From contig NZ_OY764544.1 of NCBI RefSeq assembly GCF_963668475.1, forward strand, positions 1,116,001 to 1,180,000: a DNA stretch of 64,000 nt, given 5' to 3'. A model generated the notes under the pieces. It was not told where the DNA came from, did not search any database, and saw only the letters and a program-made list of their open reading frames with translations. Positions within the stretch are counted from its first letter, which is position 1; each line of letters opens with the position of its first letter. This document shows positions 46,058-55,442 of the stretch, piece after piece. Origin of the DNA: an uncultured Methanospirillum sp. (GTDB lineage: Archaea; Halobacteriota; Methanomicrobia; Methanomicrobiales; Methanospirillaceae). Position numbers and translations under genes: made by a program.

Positions 46058-46818
46058 CCCCTTATCAGATCAAATGATCGCTTTGCTTCCGCTATCGAAC
46101 GCCCTTCCACAACCACCACGCCAGAGTAGTGGTCAAGAAGATCCTTTGAGAGACGCTTCCAGTTGATGGTCCCTGCACCTAATGGAAGGTGTTCGTCAGA
46201 TTTGCCATGGTTATCATGGATGTGAATATGCGATGCATGGTCCAGGTATTTTCTAAACGCATCAACCTTCCCGAGAGTGTTTGCATGACCGAAATCTATG
46301 GTCAGCCCGATTCCTTCAATATCTTCGATCAGACCGAGGATCTCTTCAGGGTACTGACAGAGAAAGTCAGGAATGTTGGGCATATTCTCGATACACGCAG
46401 TCACTCCATATTCCTGTGCAACCTTCCCGAACTCACGGAGGGCATCCTTCTGGAGTTGCCAGATCTTGTCAGGTACCAGTTTACCTGTACAGGAGAGATA
46501 ACCCGGATGAATAGTAACCCGGTCTGTGATGGGAGCAGCTTTCCTGATGCATTCAGAGATCTGATGAACAGTCTCCTTCCAGATCGGCTCATTGATGGCA
46601 GCCGGATTGAGATCACCATAGGGAGCATGTACGGTTACCTTGAGCGAGGTGCTTGCCAGTGTCTCAATGACAGAGTTGTAGGAGTCAGGTCTGCTGAAAT
46701 GGTAATTGCCGTCTGCACATACCTCCCAGCCTGAAAACCCCACCTCTTCAATACCAAATATCCAGTCGATCTCATCCCAGACTTTTGCTGACGATCCAAA
46801 ATATGGACAAATACTCAT
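46045..46818 (-). CDS. Sugar phosphate isomerase/epimerase-like TIM barrel
   Basis: 257 residues of AP-endonuclease-2/xylose-isomerase-like TIM barrel. Metal-binding residues are suggested by HAPYGDLN, TIHPGYLS, CIENMPN, LTIDFGHAN, HIHIHDNHG and VVVEGRS. Reaction unknown; relatives include sugar isomerases and deoxyribonuclease IV. Its start overlaps the stop of the kinase-like gene, and its end the rnz start. Confidence 0.86.
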   Translation of the reverse strand: MSICPYFGSSAKVWDEIDWIFGIEEVGFSGWEVCADGNYHFSRPDSYNSVIETLASTSLKVTVHAPYGDLNPAAINEPIWKETVHQISECIRKAAPITDRVTIHPGYLSCTGKLVPDKIWQLQKDALREFGKVAQEYGVTACIENMPNIPDFLCQYPEEILGLIEDIEGIGLTIDFGHANTLGKVDAFRKYLDHASHIHIHDNHGKSDEHLPLGAGTINWKRLSKDLLDHYSGVVVVEGRSIAEAKRSFDLIRGWGP

Positions 46819-47363
46819 GTTACTCCTGCAATCTGCTCCAGGGTCGATCTGACAGTTTTCTGATATTCAGTAAGGGTGCCGGTATTCTCAACCCTCATGG
46901 TTGCAAGGTTCATGGCTTCACGCAGACCGAACGATGACTCGCGTTCATCCCTGGAAGAGAGTTCAGAAATATCATTCAGATCATCAGACCTCCCACGGAC
47001 TTTAAGCCTTTCAAACCGTGTTTCAAGAGAAGAGTCGATGGCGATGAGAATGAAATCCGGGAAGTGTTCAGCAAACTCCCTGACCTCGGCATCTCCCCTG
47101 ATTCCATCGATCAGAACCATGGGTGAGTTCTGTGACTCGATGACCGGGATGCAAACATGAGCGATGGCTGCCATGCCATACTGCTCACGGAGGCGCCTTG
47201 CCACAACACCCATATTTGCATCAACCGGAGGAAGACCTTCTTTCTTAACCTCCTCCCTGATGACATCACCCATGACCACCACCGGGATACCAAGCTCTGC
47301 TGACACGGCAGAAAACTCACCCTTCCCTGATCCCGGCATTCCTACAATTCCTATTACCTTCAT
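46815..47363 (-). CDS. UPF0200 family nucleoside kinase-like P-loop protein
   Basis: 182 residues starting MKVIGIVGMPGSGKGEFS, with a Walker A loop at 8-15 and an adenylate-kinase-like fold (GDVIREEV, DGIRGDAEVREF, RFERLKVRGRSDD). ATG 47363 is chosen because the P-loop directly follows it; the upstream extension is not conserved-looking. The UPF0200 group has been proposed to be dephospho-CoA- or nucleotide-kinase related but the substrate is not established. The start lies 47 bp inside the previous gene. Confidence 0.86.
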   Translation of the reverse strand: MKVIGIVGMPGSGKGEFSAVSAELGIPVVVMGDVIREEVKKEGLPPVDANMGVVARRLREQYGMAAIAHVCIPVIESQNSPMVLIDGIRGDAEVREFAEHFPDFILIAIDSSLETRFERLKVRGRSDDLNDISELSSRDERESSFGLREAMNLATMRVENTGTLTEYQKTVRSTLEQIAGVT

Positions 47364-48045
47364 ACCATATCTCCCCTTGCTCTCTGGTTCGTATCCGTAC
47401 CGGTCGATGGAGTTCATCAGCAATCCTGGTCAGATCCTCAAACAGGAGAGATCGTATCCCGGTATATTCGCCCTGTTGGAGAACCAGATCAACATCCTGA
47501 GCAACATCAGGCACCACCGATGCTACCTGTTCGCTACTCCCCGGGAAGAGAGTCAACACCACCTCAAGAAGTGGTAAACTTCCATCATGAAGCCGGGTTG
47601 TGCAAAGTGCCAGTGATCGTTTCACTTCAGGTCCGAGTGCACGTTCTTTCCCCTTCACCGTATTTAGATTCCAGTCCGGTTTGATATCAAGGGCGATGAG
47701 ATCGATCAACATTCGGGAGATCAGATCATCCAGAACTTCAGGAAATACCCCGTTTGTGTGCAGGCCAACTGCAAGCCCCATCTGCTTCACCTGATCAGCA
47801 AGATATCTGAGAGCATCAGGTTGCATCGTTGCCTCACCGCCTGAGAAGACCACCCCGCTGATGAGCAGACTCGCAGACCTGATCATGCCCAGAACATCAT
47901 CAGAGGCCATCATATCAGTCCCGCTCTGTATCCCGGGATTCTGACAATACCAGCACCTGACCGGACATCCCCTGAAGAAGATGACACAGACTGATCTTCC
48001 CCGCCAGTCAACGGTACTGAGAGGGACAAAACCTGCAAAGTTCAT
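47317..48045 (-). CDS. Radical SAM activating enzyme-like protein
   Basis: About 242 residues with the cluster motif CPVRCWYC (CX3CX2C) about residue 27, the GVVFSGGEATMQPD SAM-binding GGE and IALDIKPD. It resembles activases of glycyl-radical enzymes (PflA/NrdG type), the first gene of the coupled operon. ATG 48045 gives MNFAGFVPLSTVDWRGR; ATG 48093 is also in frame. The glycyl-radical partner, if any, is not in this window. Confidence 0.87.
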   Translation of the reverse strand: MNFAGFVPLSTVDWRGRSVCVIFFRGCPVRCWYCQNPGIQSGTDMMASDDVLGMIRSASLLISGVVFSGGEATMQPDALRYLADQVKQMGLAVGLHTNGVFPEVLDDLISRMLIDLIALDIKPDWNLNTVKGKERALGPEVKRSLALCTTRLHDGSLPLLEVVLTLFPGSSEQVASVVPDVAQDVDLVLQQGEYTGIRSLLFEDLTRIADELHRPVRIRTREQGEIWYEGNRNCRNAGIREG

Positions 48046-48212
48046 GCGGACTGGATCTGTCACTGCGGCATAAGGTTGGTGTCCGCTTTTCATCACTGTT
48101 TTGATTGGTACCCAGTGACAGGTATCCGGAGTCACGAAGCATAGAATGGACTGAACAAATTTACTTGCGTTGCAGGAAACCAAATTGGAGTCCCCTTTTC
48201 AAAAACCGAGCC

Positions 48213-48220
48213 TTTATGTA
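48213..48220 (+). promoter_or_regulatory. Possible TATA box of thiC
   Basis: TTTATGTA about 24-31 bp before ATG 48244 would place transcription start near the ATG itself, suggesting a leaderless message. The GAGGT that abuts the ATG is too close to be a normal ribosome site, which supports this reading. Confidence 0.4.
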
Positions 48221-48243
48221 TCATATTACAGTACATATGAGGT

Positions 48244-49524
48244 ATGTCAATAGTTGAGGATGCCAGGCGAGGCATCATCACCGAAGAGATGAAGACCGTA
48301 GCAGCTCAGGAAGGTGTTAGTGAAGATTATATCCGCCGTGGAATCGCTGCAGGTCACATTGTCATCCCGGTGTCGCCATACCGCAAGGTTAAGGTATGTG
48401 GTATCGGAGAAGGACTGCGCACCAAAGTGAACTGTTCCATCGGGACTTCCTCAGATATAGTTGATGTGGATATGGAAGTCGAGAAGGCAAAGGTCGGTGA
48501 GAAGGCAGGGGCTGATACCCTGATGGAACTCTCGACCGGAGGCGACTTTTTTGATATCCGCAGACGGGTGATTGAAGCAACCAGCCTTTCTGTCGGATCA
48601 GTCCCCTTGTACCAGGCATTCATCGAGGCAGCACGCAAGGAAGGAGCAGTCATTCACATGCGTGAGGATGATCTCTTCAGGATCACAGCCGAGCAGGCAA
48701 AACTCGGTACCAACTTCATGGCAATTCACACCGGTATCAACCGGATCACCCTTGAGCGTCTCCAGCGGCAGGGTCGCCACGGAGGTCTCTGCTCACGGGG
48801 AGGTGCATTCCTCACTGCGTGGATGCTCCACAACGACAAGGAGAACCCGCTCTTTGCAGAGTTCGACTACCTCTGTGAGATCCTCAAGGAGCACGAGGTC
48901 ACCTTATCGACCGGGAACGGGATGCGTGCAGGAGCCGTCCATGATGCAACCGACCGTGCCCAGATACAGGAACTGATCATAAACGCTGAGCTCGGTGACA
49001 AGGCTCATGAGCAGGGTATCCAGGTGATCGTGGAAGGTCCGGGACATGTGCCGCTTGATGAGATCGAGACCAACGTGAAACTGATGAAGCGGATGTCAGG
49101 GAACAAACCCTTCTACATGCTCGGGCCGATCGTCACCGATATTGCGCCCGGATACGACGACCGGGTTGCCGCCATCGGAGCTGCCATGTCATCCTCGTAC
49201 GGTGCAGACTTCATCTGTTACGTCACTCCTGCAGAACACCTCGCACTGCCCAATTTAGAGGATGTGTACGAAGGTGTGATGAGCAGCAGGATTGCAGCTC
49301 ATGTGGGCGACATGATCAAACTGAAGAAGCGGGATCAGGACCTTGCCATGGGTCATGCACGACGTGACCTGGACTGGGATGCCCAGTACAACCTTGCCAT
49401 CAACCCGGAGAGGGCACGCAAGATCAGGGCCGAACGGATGCCTGCAGACAGGGAAGCCTGCACGATGTGTGGTGATTACTGCGCCCTGAAGATCGCTAAT
49501 AATGTGATCAAGAAGTTGAACTAA
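48244..49524 (+). CDS. thiC: Phosphomethylpyrimidine synthase ThiC
   Basis: Radical SAM enzyme that rearranges aminoimidazole ribotide into hydroxymethylpyrimidine phosphate for thiamine. 426 residues with GADTLMELSTGGD, VEGPGHVPLDEIETN, TDIAPGYDDRVAAIGAA and the C-terminal cluster motif CTMCGDYCALK. No TPP riboswitch is seen upstream. thiD is 11 kb away. Confidence 0.95.
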   Translation: MSIVEDARRGIITEEMKTVAAQEGVSEDYIRRGIAAGHIVIPVSPYRKVKVCGIGEGLRTKVNCSIGTSSDIVDVDMEVEKAKVGEKAGADTLMELSTGGDFFDIRRRVIEATSLSVGSVPLYQAFIEAARKEGAVIHMREDDLFRITAEQAKLGTNFMAIHTGINRITLERLQRQGRHGGLCSRGGAFLTAWMLHNDKENPLFAEFDYLCEILKEHEVTLSTGNGMRAGAVHDATDRAQIQELIINAELGDKAHEQGIQVIVEGPGHVPLDEIETNVKLMKRMSGNKPFYMLGPIVTDIAPGYDDRVAAIGAAMSSSYGADFICYVTPAEHLALPNLEDVYEGVMSSRIAAHVGDMIKLKKRDQDLAMGHARRDLDWDAQYNLAINPERARKIRAERMPADREACTMCGDYCALKIANNVIKKLN

Positions 49525-49548
49525 AGACAACGTCACTGACCTGATATC

Positions 49549-49589
49549 AGAATCCACCTGGATTCTAAAGTTGATCAACTACTTTTTTT
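49549..49589 (+). terminator. Hairpin plus T-run after thiC
   Basis: AGAATCC-ACCT-GGATTCT (49549-49566) forms a perfect 7-bp stem, and seven T residues follow at 49583-49589. The T-run alone would suffice in archaea. Confidence 0.5.
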
Positions 49590-49840
49590 CAACGGTAAGC
49601 AGAGGTACCGAATGCTCCAAAAGACACTCTCCTGCAGAAAAACTGCTGAAGGGAGTATCCAGGAACCTGGTAGAAGATCATCCTCCTCGAATGTGATACC
49701 CGGAGCAGGAGTGATCGGACAGTCGTGATCACGTGATAGGACAGAAGTAAGAACTCAGAAAAAAGAGCGATGCCGGATACCGGCATGCGTGTTGTAAAGA
49801 TACTGATTATTCAGAAGGCAGAAAGCCACAAGCGTATCGA
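49590..49840. other. Intergenic stretch with several short hairpins
   Basis: No gene is supported between thiC and the UPF0147 gene. Short palindromes are present, including ATGCCGG-ATA-CCGGCAT at 49770-49786 and CCAGG-AA-CCTGG near 49660. A small RNA is possible but there is no recognised family. Confidence 0.35.
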
Positions 49841-50104
49841 TTAATCTAGAGGGACTGTCTCAAGGTTGGAGACCAGTTCCCATACACGGGTTCTTGCGTG
49901 CATCGGCATATTGGAATCATTGCTGATCTCGTCGATCTTGGATATCGCTTCGGCTGCCCTGAGGCCAACCTGTTTATCTTTATTTTGTAAAAGTGTGCGT
50001 GTCTCGTCAGCGACCCGCCTGATATTGCGCGGAATCGTTCCGTCATCGATAATGGCGGAAAGCATCTGTATACAGTAATCTACCGTCTGTTCCGGATTTG
50101 GCAT
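49841..50104 (-). CDS. UPF0147 family protein
   Basis: 87-residue all-helical archaeal protein with [35 protein letters not shown] and [23 protein letters not shown], the UPF0147 signatures. Function unknown. Divergent from the zinc-ribbon gene at 50171. Confidence 0.93.
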   Translation of the reverse strand: MPNPEQTVDYCIQMLSAIIDDGTIPRNIRRVADETRTLLQNKDKQVGLRAAEAISKIDEISNDSNMPMHARTRVWELVSNLETVPLD

Positions 50105-50170
50105 GCTATCACCCGTGAGAGAGCTTCTCTTATTATTACTTACTGACCCTCATAAAACTATAGTGAAGTT

Positions 50171-50572
50171 ATGAGAAAGCCAGACGAGATCATGGCAGAG
50201 TATCTCCTGAAGGGAGGAAAGATGCTTGCAAAAACTTGTCAGAACTGCGGCTCTCCACTTTTTGAATACAAGGGGGAGACACTCTGCGTGGTATGCAGGG
50301 AGACCGAATCTGCCAGTAAGGATGAAGAGAAGAGAGAGTTGAACACCAGAGATCAGGTATCAGGATCCGGAACAGCAAAACCGGGTATATCCAAGATTAA
50401 GTCAAACCTCAACCTGGATGAGCAGTTTGAACGAACCATCAAAACCCTGCTTGTCAGGATCGAGGAGGAACCGGATTCACGAAGACTAACAGAACTGACA
50501 GAGGCAGTGAAGGAGGTCGTAAAAGCATACGCAATAGTGAATCAGGGATACGACAACCGGGATAACTCATAA
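50171..50572 (+). CDS. Sjogren's syndrome/scleroderma autoantigen 1-like zinc-ribbon protein
   Basis: 133 residues. The N-terminal helix RKPDEIMAEYLLKGGKMLAKTCQNCGSPLFEYKGETLCVVC carries a zinc ribbon (CQNC...CVVC) of the type in eukaryotic autoantigen p27; a charged linker and a C-terminal helix follow. Archaeal members have no assigned function. The gene converges on hef and their ends overlap by 31 bp (50542-50572). Confidence 0.88.
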   Translation: MRKPDEIMAEYLLKGGKMLAKTCQNCGSPLFEYKGETLCVVCRETESASKDEEKRELNTRDQVSGSGTAKPGISKIKSNLNLDEQFERTIKTLLVRIEEEPDSRRLTELTEAVKEVVKAYAIVNQGYDNRDNS

Positions 50573-52791
50573 ATCCGCTCTGCTTTCTTCGCACCAATTC
50601 CCGGAACCTGTAATAGTGCGTCGCGGTCAGCCTGTATGACAGCCTGGACCGAGCCGAAGGCTGTGAGGAGTGCTCTTGCATGTTTCAATCCAATATCAGG
50701 AAACGCCGAGATGATCGCTTCCTGTGCTTCGCGATCTCCCTGATATGCGTGTTTCAACGGTGAGCCACGCTCGATGGTGCCCTCCTCGGATTCTCTGCGC
50801 GCAAGAACCAGAAGAATCTCTGCGGTCTCCAGTGGATCAGAGGTGGTGAAGATCGTCACACCGAAGTTAATCCCGATCGCTGCCAGTGCCCCGCGTATGG
50901 CATTCGGATGGATGTCACGCTGGCTGTAGAGATCGCCACCTTCAATAATCAGCACTGGCTTGGTACAGTTCACTGACATCTGTCTGACCTGGCCGAGCAG
51001 ATCACGTTCTATAAGCGTGTCGACAAAGTCACGGGCAGTCTTGCGCTCGACAAGAATACGCTCACCGATGCGGTAGTCACCCATTGGGAGACGCTCCACA
51101 CGGATCCTGGCATCAGCAGAAGAGAGATGTTCGGTCACTTTTGAAACGAGTTCCCGGTCATCAACTACAATTTCCGGGCCGAAATGATCCTCCTGCTCGG
51201 TGCGATCTCGGCCAGCCCCTTCAGGACTTACCGTGAGTGCAGACTGAAATTCATTCTTCATCCGCTTCCCAAGACCGGACATCTGTTTCGCCATAGCCCG
51301 TTCTTTGCGCACCGAGGTGAACCTGGAGATCTCATCACTTGTACCCCGGGTAACCATCACAATGATCCTGCCGGTGCCATGACGCCCGGTTCTCCCTTTC
51401 CGCTGGATACTCCTGATCTCAGACGGAACCGGTTCGTAAAAGATCACGACATCAGTGGAAGGAATATCAAGACCCTCCTCACCGACCGAGGTTGCCACGA
51501 GAACCCTGAACTCACCTTCCCTGAACCTCTTCAGAGCTGCGATCTGTTTCTTCTGAGAGAGACCCTTCTCACTGTCCTTTGTTGCCTGACCCACGAACCT
51601 CTCTGCTGAAATCCCACGGGCGGCGAGCATCTCAACGATCGTTCTGACTGTGTCACGATAGGTTGCAAAGACGATCACCCTGCTTTCAGGCTGTTCTTCA
51701 AGCACCTGCTCAACCAGGGACGGAAGTACCAGAAGTTTTGGGTGGCACTCTTCCTGCCATCCTTCTGCCTTGTTCAGTAGTTCTCCAAACCTAAGATCTT
51801 CAGCGATTCGTCTGCTCGCCTTTGATCCACCTGGTGCCTTCCCTTCTGCATCAAGCTTCTGCAGGTACCCCTTGAGAACCAGACATCCCTGTGACTCGGC
51901 AAGACCGACAGCGTGGCGTAGCTTCATACACTCGGCATGAATGCTGGCAGCAATAAAGCCACTTGCATCCCGCTCTGCTATCCTCTGCTGGATAAGGGCA
52001 TTGAGTTCCTGCAACGTCTTCATCGAGAGGTTTTTCCGATCAGGAGCTGGGAGTCCCATTTCCCTAAGTTGGGACAGGCGATCATCGATCAGTTCGTAGA
52101 GGAAGGTGAGACACTGCTTCAGTTCATCAGGAAGGCTGACATTGATGATCTCAACCTCCTTCTCGTGAACATAGGGCCTGACATCAGGATCGAGTTCTGA
52201 TCGTGTCTCAACATGGACGATATGCAGGTTCTCAACAATCCCTGCCACCTTCTCCTGGTTTCCCCCCGGTGAAGCTGTCATGGCAAGGACAAGCGGCTGG
52301 ATGGCAGTCTCCATGTACCGCTCAACAAGGAAGACATACGCATAATTACCAACCGCACGATGGGCTTCATCAACCACCAGCAGGGAGACGTCGTGTAGTG
52401 AGTAACGTCCTGCTATCAGATCGTTCTTCACTACCTGCGGAGTTGCCAGGATCACCGTTGCAGCATCCCACTCGGCTGTCCTTACCGCCGGTGCAGCTTC
52501 GCCGGTGAAGATCACGCAACTGCCCTCCGGGGCATCGAGCAGATTGAGATGCGACTGGAAATATCGGAGATGCTGCTCGACAAGTGGTTTTGTCGGGGCA
52601 AGCATCAGGACCTTGCCACCTGTGCTGTAGAGGCGTGAAGCAGCAACGATAAGTGCAACAGCAGTCTTTCCCAGACCCGTGGGAATAACTACCAGTGTGT
52701 TGCCATCAAGACAACGCATTGCAATTGAAAACTGGTATGTACGTTTCTCGAGTTTGTCAGGGAGAATAAAAGGGTGGTTGATGTATTCCAT
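50542..52791 (-). CDS. hef: Hef helicase-nuclease (FANCM/XPF homologue)
   Basis: 749-residue enzyme of stalled-fork repair. Superfamily 2 helicase with motif I PTGLGKT (37-43), DEAH (142-145), TASPGG, the thumb-like insert, and motif VI QRKGRTGRHGTG; then an XPF-type nuclease domain with GDYRIGERILVERKTARDF (about 600) holding the ERK active site, and two helix-hairpin-helix motifs at the end (VPGIGAKKAERIY). Both halves appear intact. Lies 5 bp downstream of glyS. Confidence 0.95.
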   Translation of the reverse strand: MEYINHPFILPDKLEKRTYQFSIAMRCLDGNTLVVIPTGLGKTAVALIVAASRLYSTGGKVLMLAPTKPLVEQHLRYFQSHLNLLDAPEGSCVIFTGEAAPAVRTAEWDAATVILATPQVVKNDLIAGRYSLHDVSLLVVDEAHRAVGNYAYVFLVERYMETAIQPLVLAMTASPGGNQEKVAGIVENLHIVHVETRSELDPDVRPYVHEKEVEIINVSLPDELKQCLTFLYELIDDRLSQLREMGLPAPDRKNLSMKTLQELNALIQQRIAERDASGFIAASIHAECMKLRHAVGLAESQGCLVLKGYLQKLDAEGKAPGGSKASRRIAEDLRFGELLNKAEGWQEECHPKLLVLPSLVEQVLEEQPESRVIVFATYRDTVRTIVEMLAARGISAERFVGQATKDSEKGLSQKKQIAALKRFREGEFRVLVATSVGEEGLDIPSTDVVIFYEPVPSEIRSIQRKGRTGRHGTGRIIVMVTRGTSDEISRFTSVRKERAMAKQMSGLGKRMKNEFQSALTVSPEGAGRDRTEQEDHFGPEIVVDDRELVSKVTEHLSSADARIRVERLPMGDYRIGERILVERKTARDFVDTLIERDLLGQVRQMSVNCTKPVLIIEGGDLYSQRDIHPNAIRGALAAIGINFGVTIFTTSDPLETAEILLVLARRESEEGTIERGSPLKHAYQGDREAQEAIISAFPDIGLKHARALLTAFGSVQAVIQADRDALLQVPGIGAKKAERIYELSRLSYP

Positions 52792-52796
52792 CAGGA

Positions 52797-54560
52797 TTAG
52801 AGAGCAGAGAAGTCCTGATGACCCTTAATAAGTCCTGAAACAAGGTGGGAGAGATCAGAAATCTTTACCCGCACCTGTTTCATACTGTCACGCTCACGAA
52901 GGGTCACAGTCTGATCCTCTTTGGTATCATAGTCAACAGTGATGGCAAGAGGGGTTCCGACCTCATCCTGTCTGCGGTACCGTCGTCCGATCGCACCTGA
53001 ATCATCGTACTCTGCCAGGATCTCATGGGTATGCAGGGCATGGGTGATCTCCCGGGCAATAGTGTCAAGTCCGTCCCGTGCCATGAGGGGCAGGACCGCA
53101 ACCTGGACCGGAGCAATCCTGAACGGGAACCGCATCACCTTTCTAATCTCACCATCAACGTCCTCTTCATCAAATGAGTGCTCGAGTACAGCATAGATCA
53201 TACGGTCGATCCCATAACTCGGCTCAATCACATGCGGTCTGACATCGGTACCACGGACATCCACATCCTGCTCTGATATCTCAAAGAGATTTGACGGGAC
53301 AAAGTACTCCTCTCCGTCGACCGTAACGGTTGCACCGTCAGGGCCGGGGGTGACAGTCGCGAGGGCATCCGCAATCGCTTTTGCCTTGCCACGGTACTGG
53401 GGGCCGAGAACCCCCATATTGGCAGAGATAATCTTCCGGCGTTCACGCTTTGGCTCTGCAAACTGGATATAGACCGTGAACGAATCGCCGCTCTCCTCAG
53501 CATGGGCCTTAAGATCATAATCAGTCCGGTCAGCGATACCAACCGTCTCAACCCACCCGAACCGCTCAGAACGGATCTCTGCATCCCAGCAGTCCTCAGC
53601 GTAATGAGCACGTTCATCGGGAAGGTGCTGTCTGAACCTGAGTTTCTCAGGCTTTACTCCGATGGTGATGAGCAGCTCATGGGTAAGGGCAAGGTAGTAT
53701 GCGACATATTCGTTGGCAATGATACCCTGGGCAACCGCGTCTTTCATAGAGTAGACCTTTGCTTCACCGCCAGACTGTTGCTCCTTGTAAGAGAAGAGTG
53801 GGAATGAGTAGTCTGCATACCGGGAGAAGTTTGGGTGGTTCTTCTCTTCAGGATGGACAAAGATCTCGGCCTCGGCCTGGGTAAATTCACGGAGCCTGAT
53901 CATCCCCTGACGTGGTGAGATCTCGTTCCGGTACGACTTGCCGATCTGGACTGTCCCAAAGGGAAGTCGATCGCGGTAAAACCTGAGGAGACGACCAAAG
54001 TCAACAAAGATCCCCTGGGCAGTCTCGGGCCTGAGATATCCTTTCCGTTGGGAACCAGGACCTATCGACGTCTGGAACATGAGATTAAAGGCAAACACCT
54101 CTATCTTATCCAGTTTTTCTCCGCAGGCAGGACATGGAAGACCACAGATAGCTTTCTGGAGTTCTGCGGCGTTCAGCACCGAAGCATCAGGCACATTGTG
54201 GGCTTCAGCAATATGGTCTGCACGCAGATACTCTTCACAGGCAGGGCACTGGCACATCTTGTCAGCAAATCCACCTACGTGACCTGACGCAACATAGATA
54301 GCTTCCTGGCCGATGGTTGGGCACTCGATCTCGTAGTAGCCTTCTGATACCACGTAGAACTGACGCCACATATTCTCTATCCGTCGCTTAAGAAGGGTAC
54401 CGAGCGGACCATAATCGATGAAACCAGCAACCGATCCATAGCATTCAGAGGACGGCCAGACAAAACCTCGTCGCCTAGCAAGATCAATGACCTGATCATA
54501 GATATCGTTCTCTGGAACCTGCGACTTTTTATCTGCCTTTGAAACCACCGCGAATGACAC
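52797..54560 (-). CDS. glyS: Glycyl-tRNA synthetase, archaeal/eukaryotic type
   Basis: Class II synthetase of 587 residues. Motif 1 region RRGFVWPSSECYGSVAGFIDYGPLG, motif 2 SYRNEISPRQGMIRLREFTQAE, motif 3 VIEPSYGIDRMIYAVLEH, a zinc-ribbon-like CQCPACEEYL...LPCPACGEKL insertion, and a C-terminal anticodon-binding domain (about 480-587). Co-transcribed with hef. Confidence 0.96.
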   Translation of the reverse strand: MSFAVVSKADKKSQVPENDIYDQVIDLARRRGFVWPSSECYGSVAGFIDYGPLGTLLKRRIENMWRQFYVVSEGYYEIECPTIGQEAIYVASGHVGGFADKMCQCPACEEYLRADHIAEAHNVPDASVLNAAELQKAICGLPCPACGEKLDKIEVFAFNLMFQTSIGPGSQRKGYLRPETAQGIFVDFGRLLRFYRDRLPFGTVQIGKSYRNEISPRQGMIRLREFTQAEAEIFVHPEEKNHPNFSRYADYSFPLFSYKEQQSGGEAKVYSMKDAVAQGIIANEYVAYYLALTHELLITIGVKPEKLRFRQHLPDERAHYAEDCWDAEIRSERFGWVETVGIADRTDYDLKAHAEESGDSFTVYIQFAEPKRERRKIISANMGVLGPQYRGKAKAIADALATVTPGPDGATVTVDGEEYFVPSNLFEISEQDVDVRGTDVRPHVIEPSYGIDRMIYAVLEHSFDEEDVDGEIRKVMRFPFRIAPVQVAVLPLMARDGLDTIAREITHALHTHEILAEYDDSGAIGRRYRRQDEVGTPLAITVDYDTKEDQTVTLRERDSMKQVRVKISDLSHLVSGLIKGHQDFSAL

Positions 54561-54823
54561 CTCAATATCAGAAATATCTAAACATATTGGTAAATTCAGA
54601 GCATATAGATTCCGGAGTTGTCGTCATACAACTCTCGTTGCCATGCCGGGAGTATATATGAGCGGGGGCTGGAGGGAGGCATACTAAGAGCCGCCGGATG
54701 GAAATTTTTCAGCGTCATAGCGGGTTAGTTATAAGGATTATCGGTCTAATCTCCGGAAAAATCCAACAAACTTAAATAATTTAAACGGCATCTATATCGG
54801 TATCCCTACCAGCGTGATATCCT

Positions 54824-55435
54824 ATGCCTGAAGAGATCCAGAAGAAAGAACAGCTTTTACAGTTGTTCACCAATATGACCGGCAACACACAGATTGTGGA
54901 GCCGATGAAGAAGATTCACGGCACTCTTCGTGATAGTGACGCAGTCGAGCGGGAGATTGCACTCATTATGCGTGAACTGCTCGACCAGGGGATCTTCAAG
55001 ACAAAACTGCGTCCCATCCAGCTTGCAAAACTCATCTGTGCCTATCATTCAGGGAAGAATGACACAGAGATTGCCAGGGATCTGGGAGATGAAAAACTGT
55101 CTAAAACAGTGGCCCGGGCACGTGTAAGGATGAAACTCTTCCGTGAACTTGATTTCAAGATGCCATTTGACCGGTTCAAGATGGAAGAACTCATGACTTC
55201 TGGGAAGACCATGAAGGAGATCAGCGAGCAGCTCGGGATCAGCCCTTCAACCCTGCGTGAGTACCGCCATGTGCTTGAGGCAATGATAGACCGGGACATG
55301 GATAGGTACATTGAGCGGATCAAGGACGTGATGGAAGATCGTGATCTGACAGAACAGATGACCGCCAGTGCGACCAAGGATGCCTTTGGTGAATCGATCG
55401 ATATCACCGAGGCAGAACTGATCGACATCACCTGA
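54824..55435 (+). CDS. Archaeal HTH protein, conditioned medium-induced protein 4-like
   Basis: 203 residues, mainly helical. Two HTH-like parts are seen: DTEIARDLGDEKLSKTVARAR (about 85-105) and TMKEISEQLGISPSTLREYRHVLEA (about 127-151). The N-terminal sequence resembles the haloarchaeal conditioned-medium-induced Cmi4 family and its methanogen homologues (moderate confidence). Probably a DNA-binding regulator, target unknown. AT-rich AACTTAAATAATTTAAAC about 45-60 bp upstream may hold the promoter. An oligo-T tract follows the stop. Confidence 0.75.
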   Translation: MPEEIQKKEQLLQLFTNMTGNTQIVEPMKKIHGTLRDSDAVEREIALIMRELLDQGIFKTKLRPIQLAKLICAYHSGKNDTEIARDLGDEKLSKTVARARVRMKLFRELDFKMPFDRFKMEELMTSGKTMKEISEQLGISPSTLREYRHVLEAMIDRDMDRYIERIKDVMEDRDLTEQMTASATKDAFGESIDITEAELIDIT

Positions 55436-55442
55436 TTTTTTT

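Noticed and set aside
48184-48243. TPP riboswitch upstream of thiC
   Set aside because: The upstream gap is 60 bp and too short for the aptamer; no conserved CUGAGA element is present.
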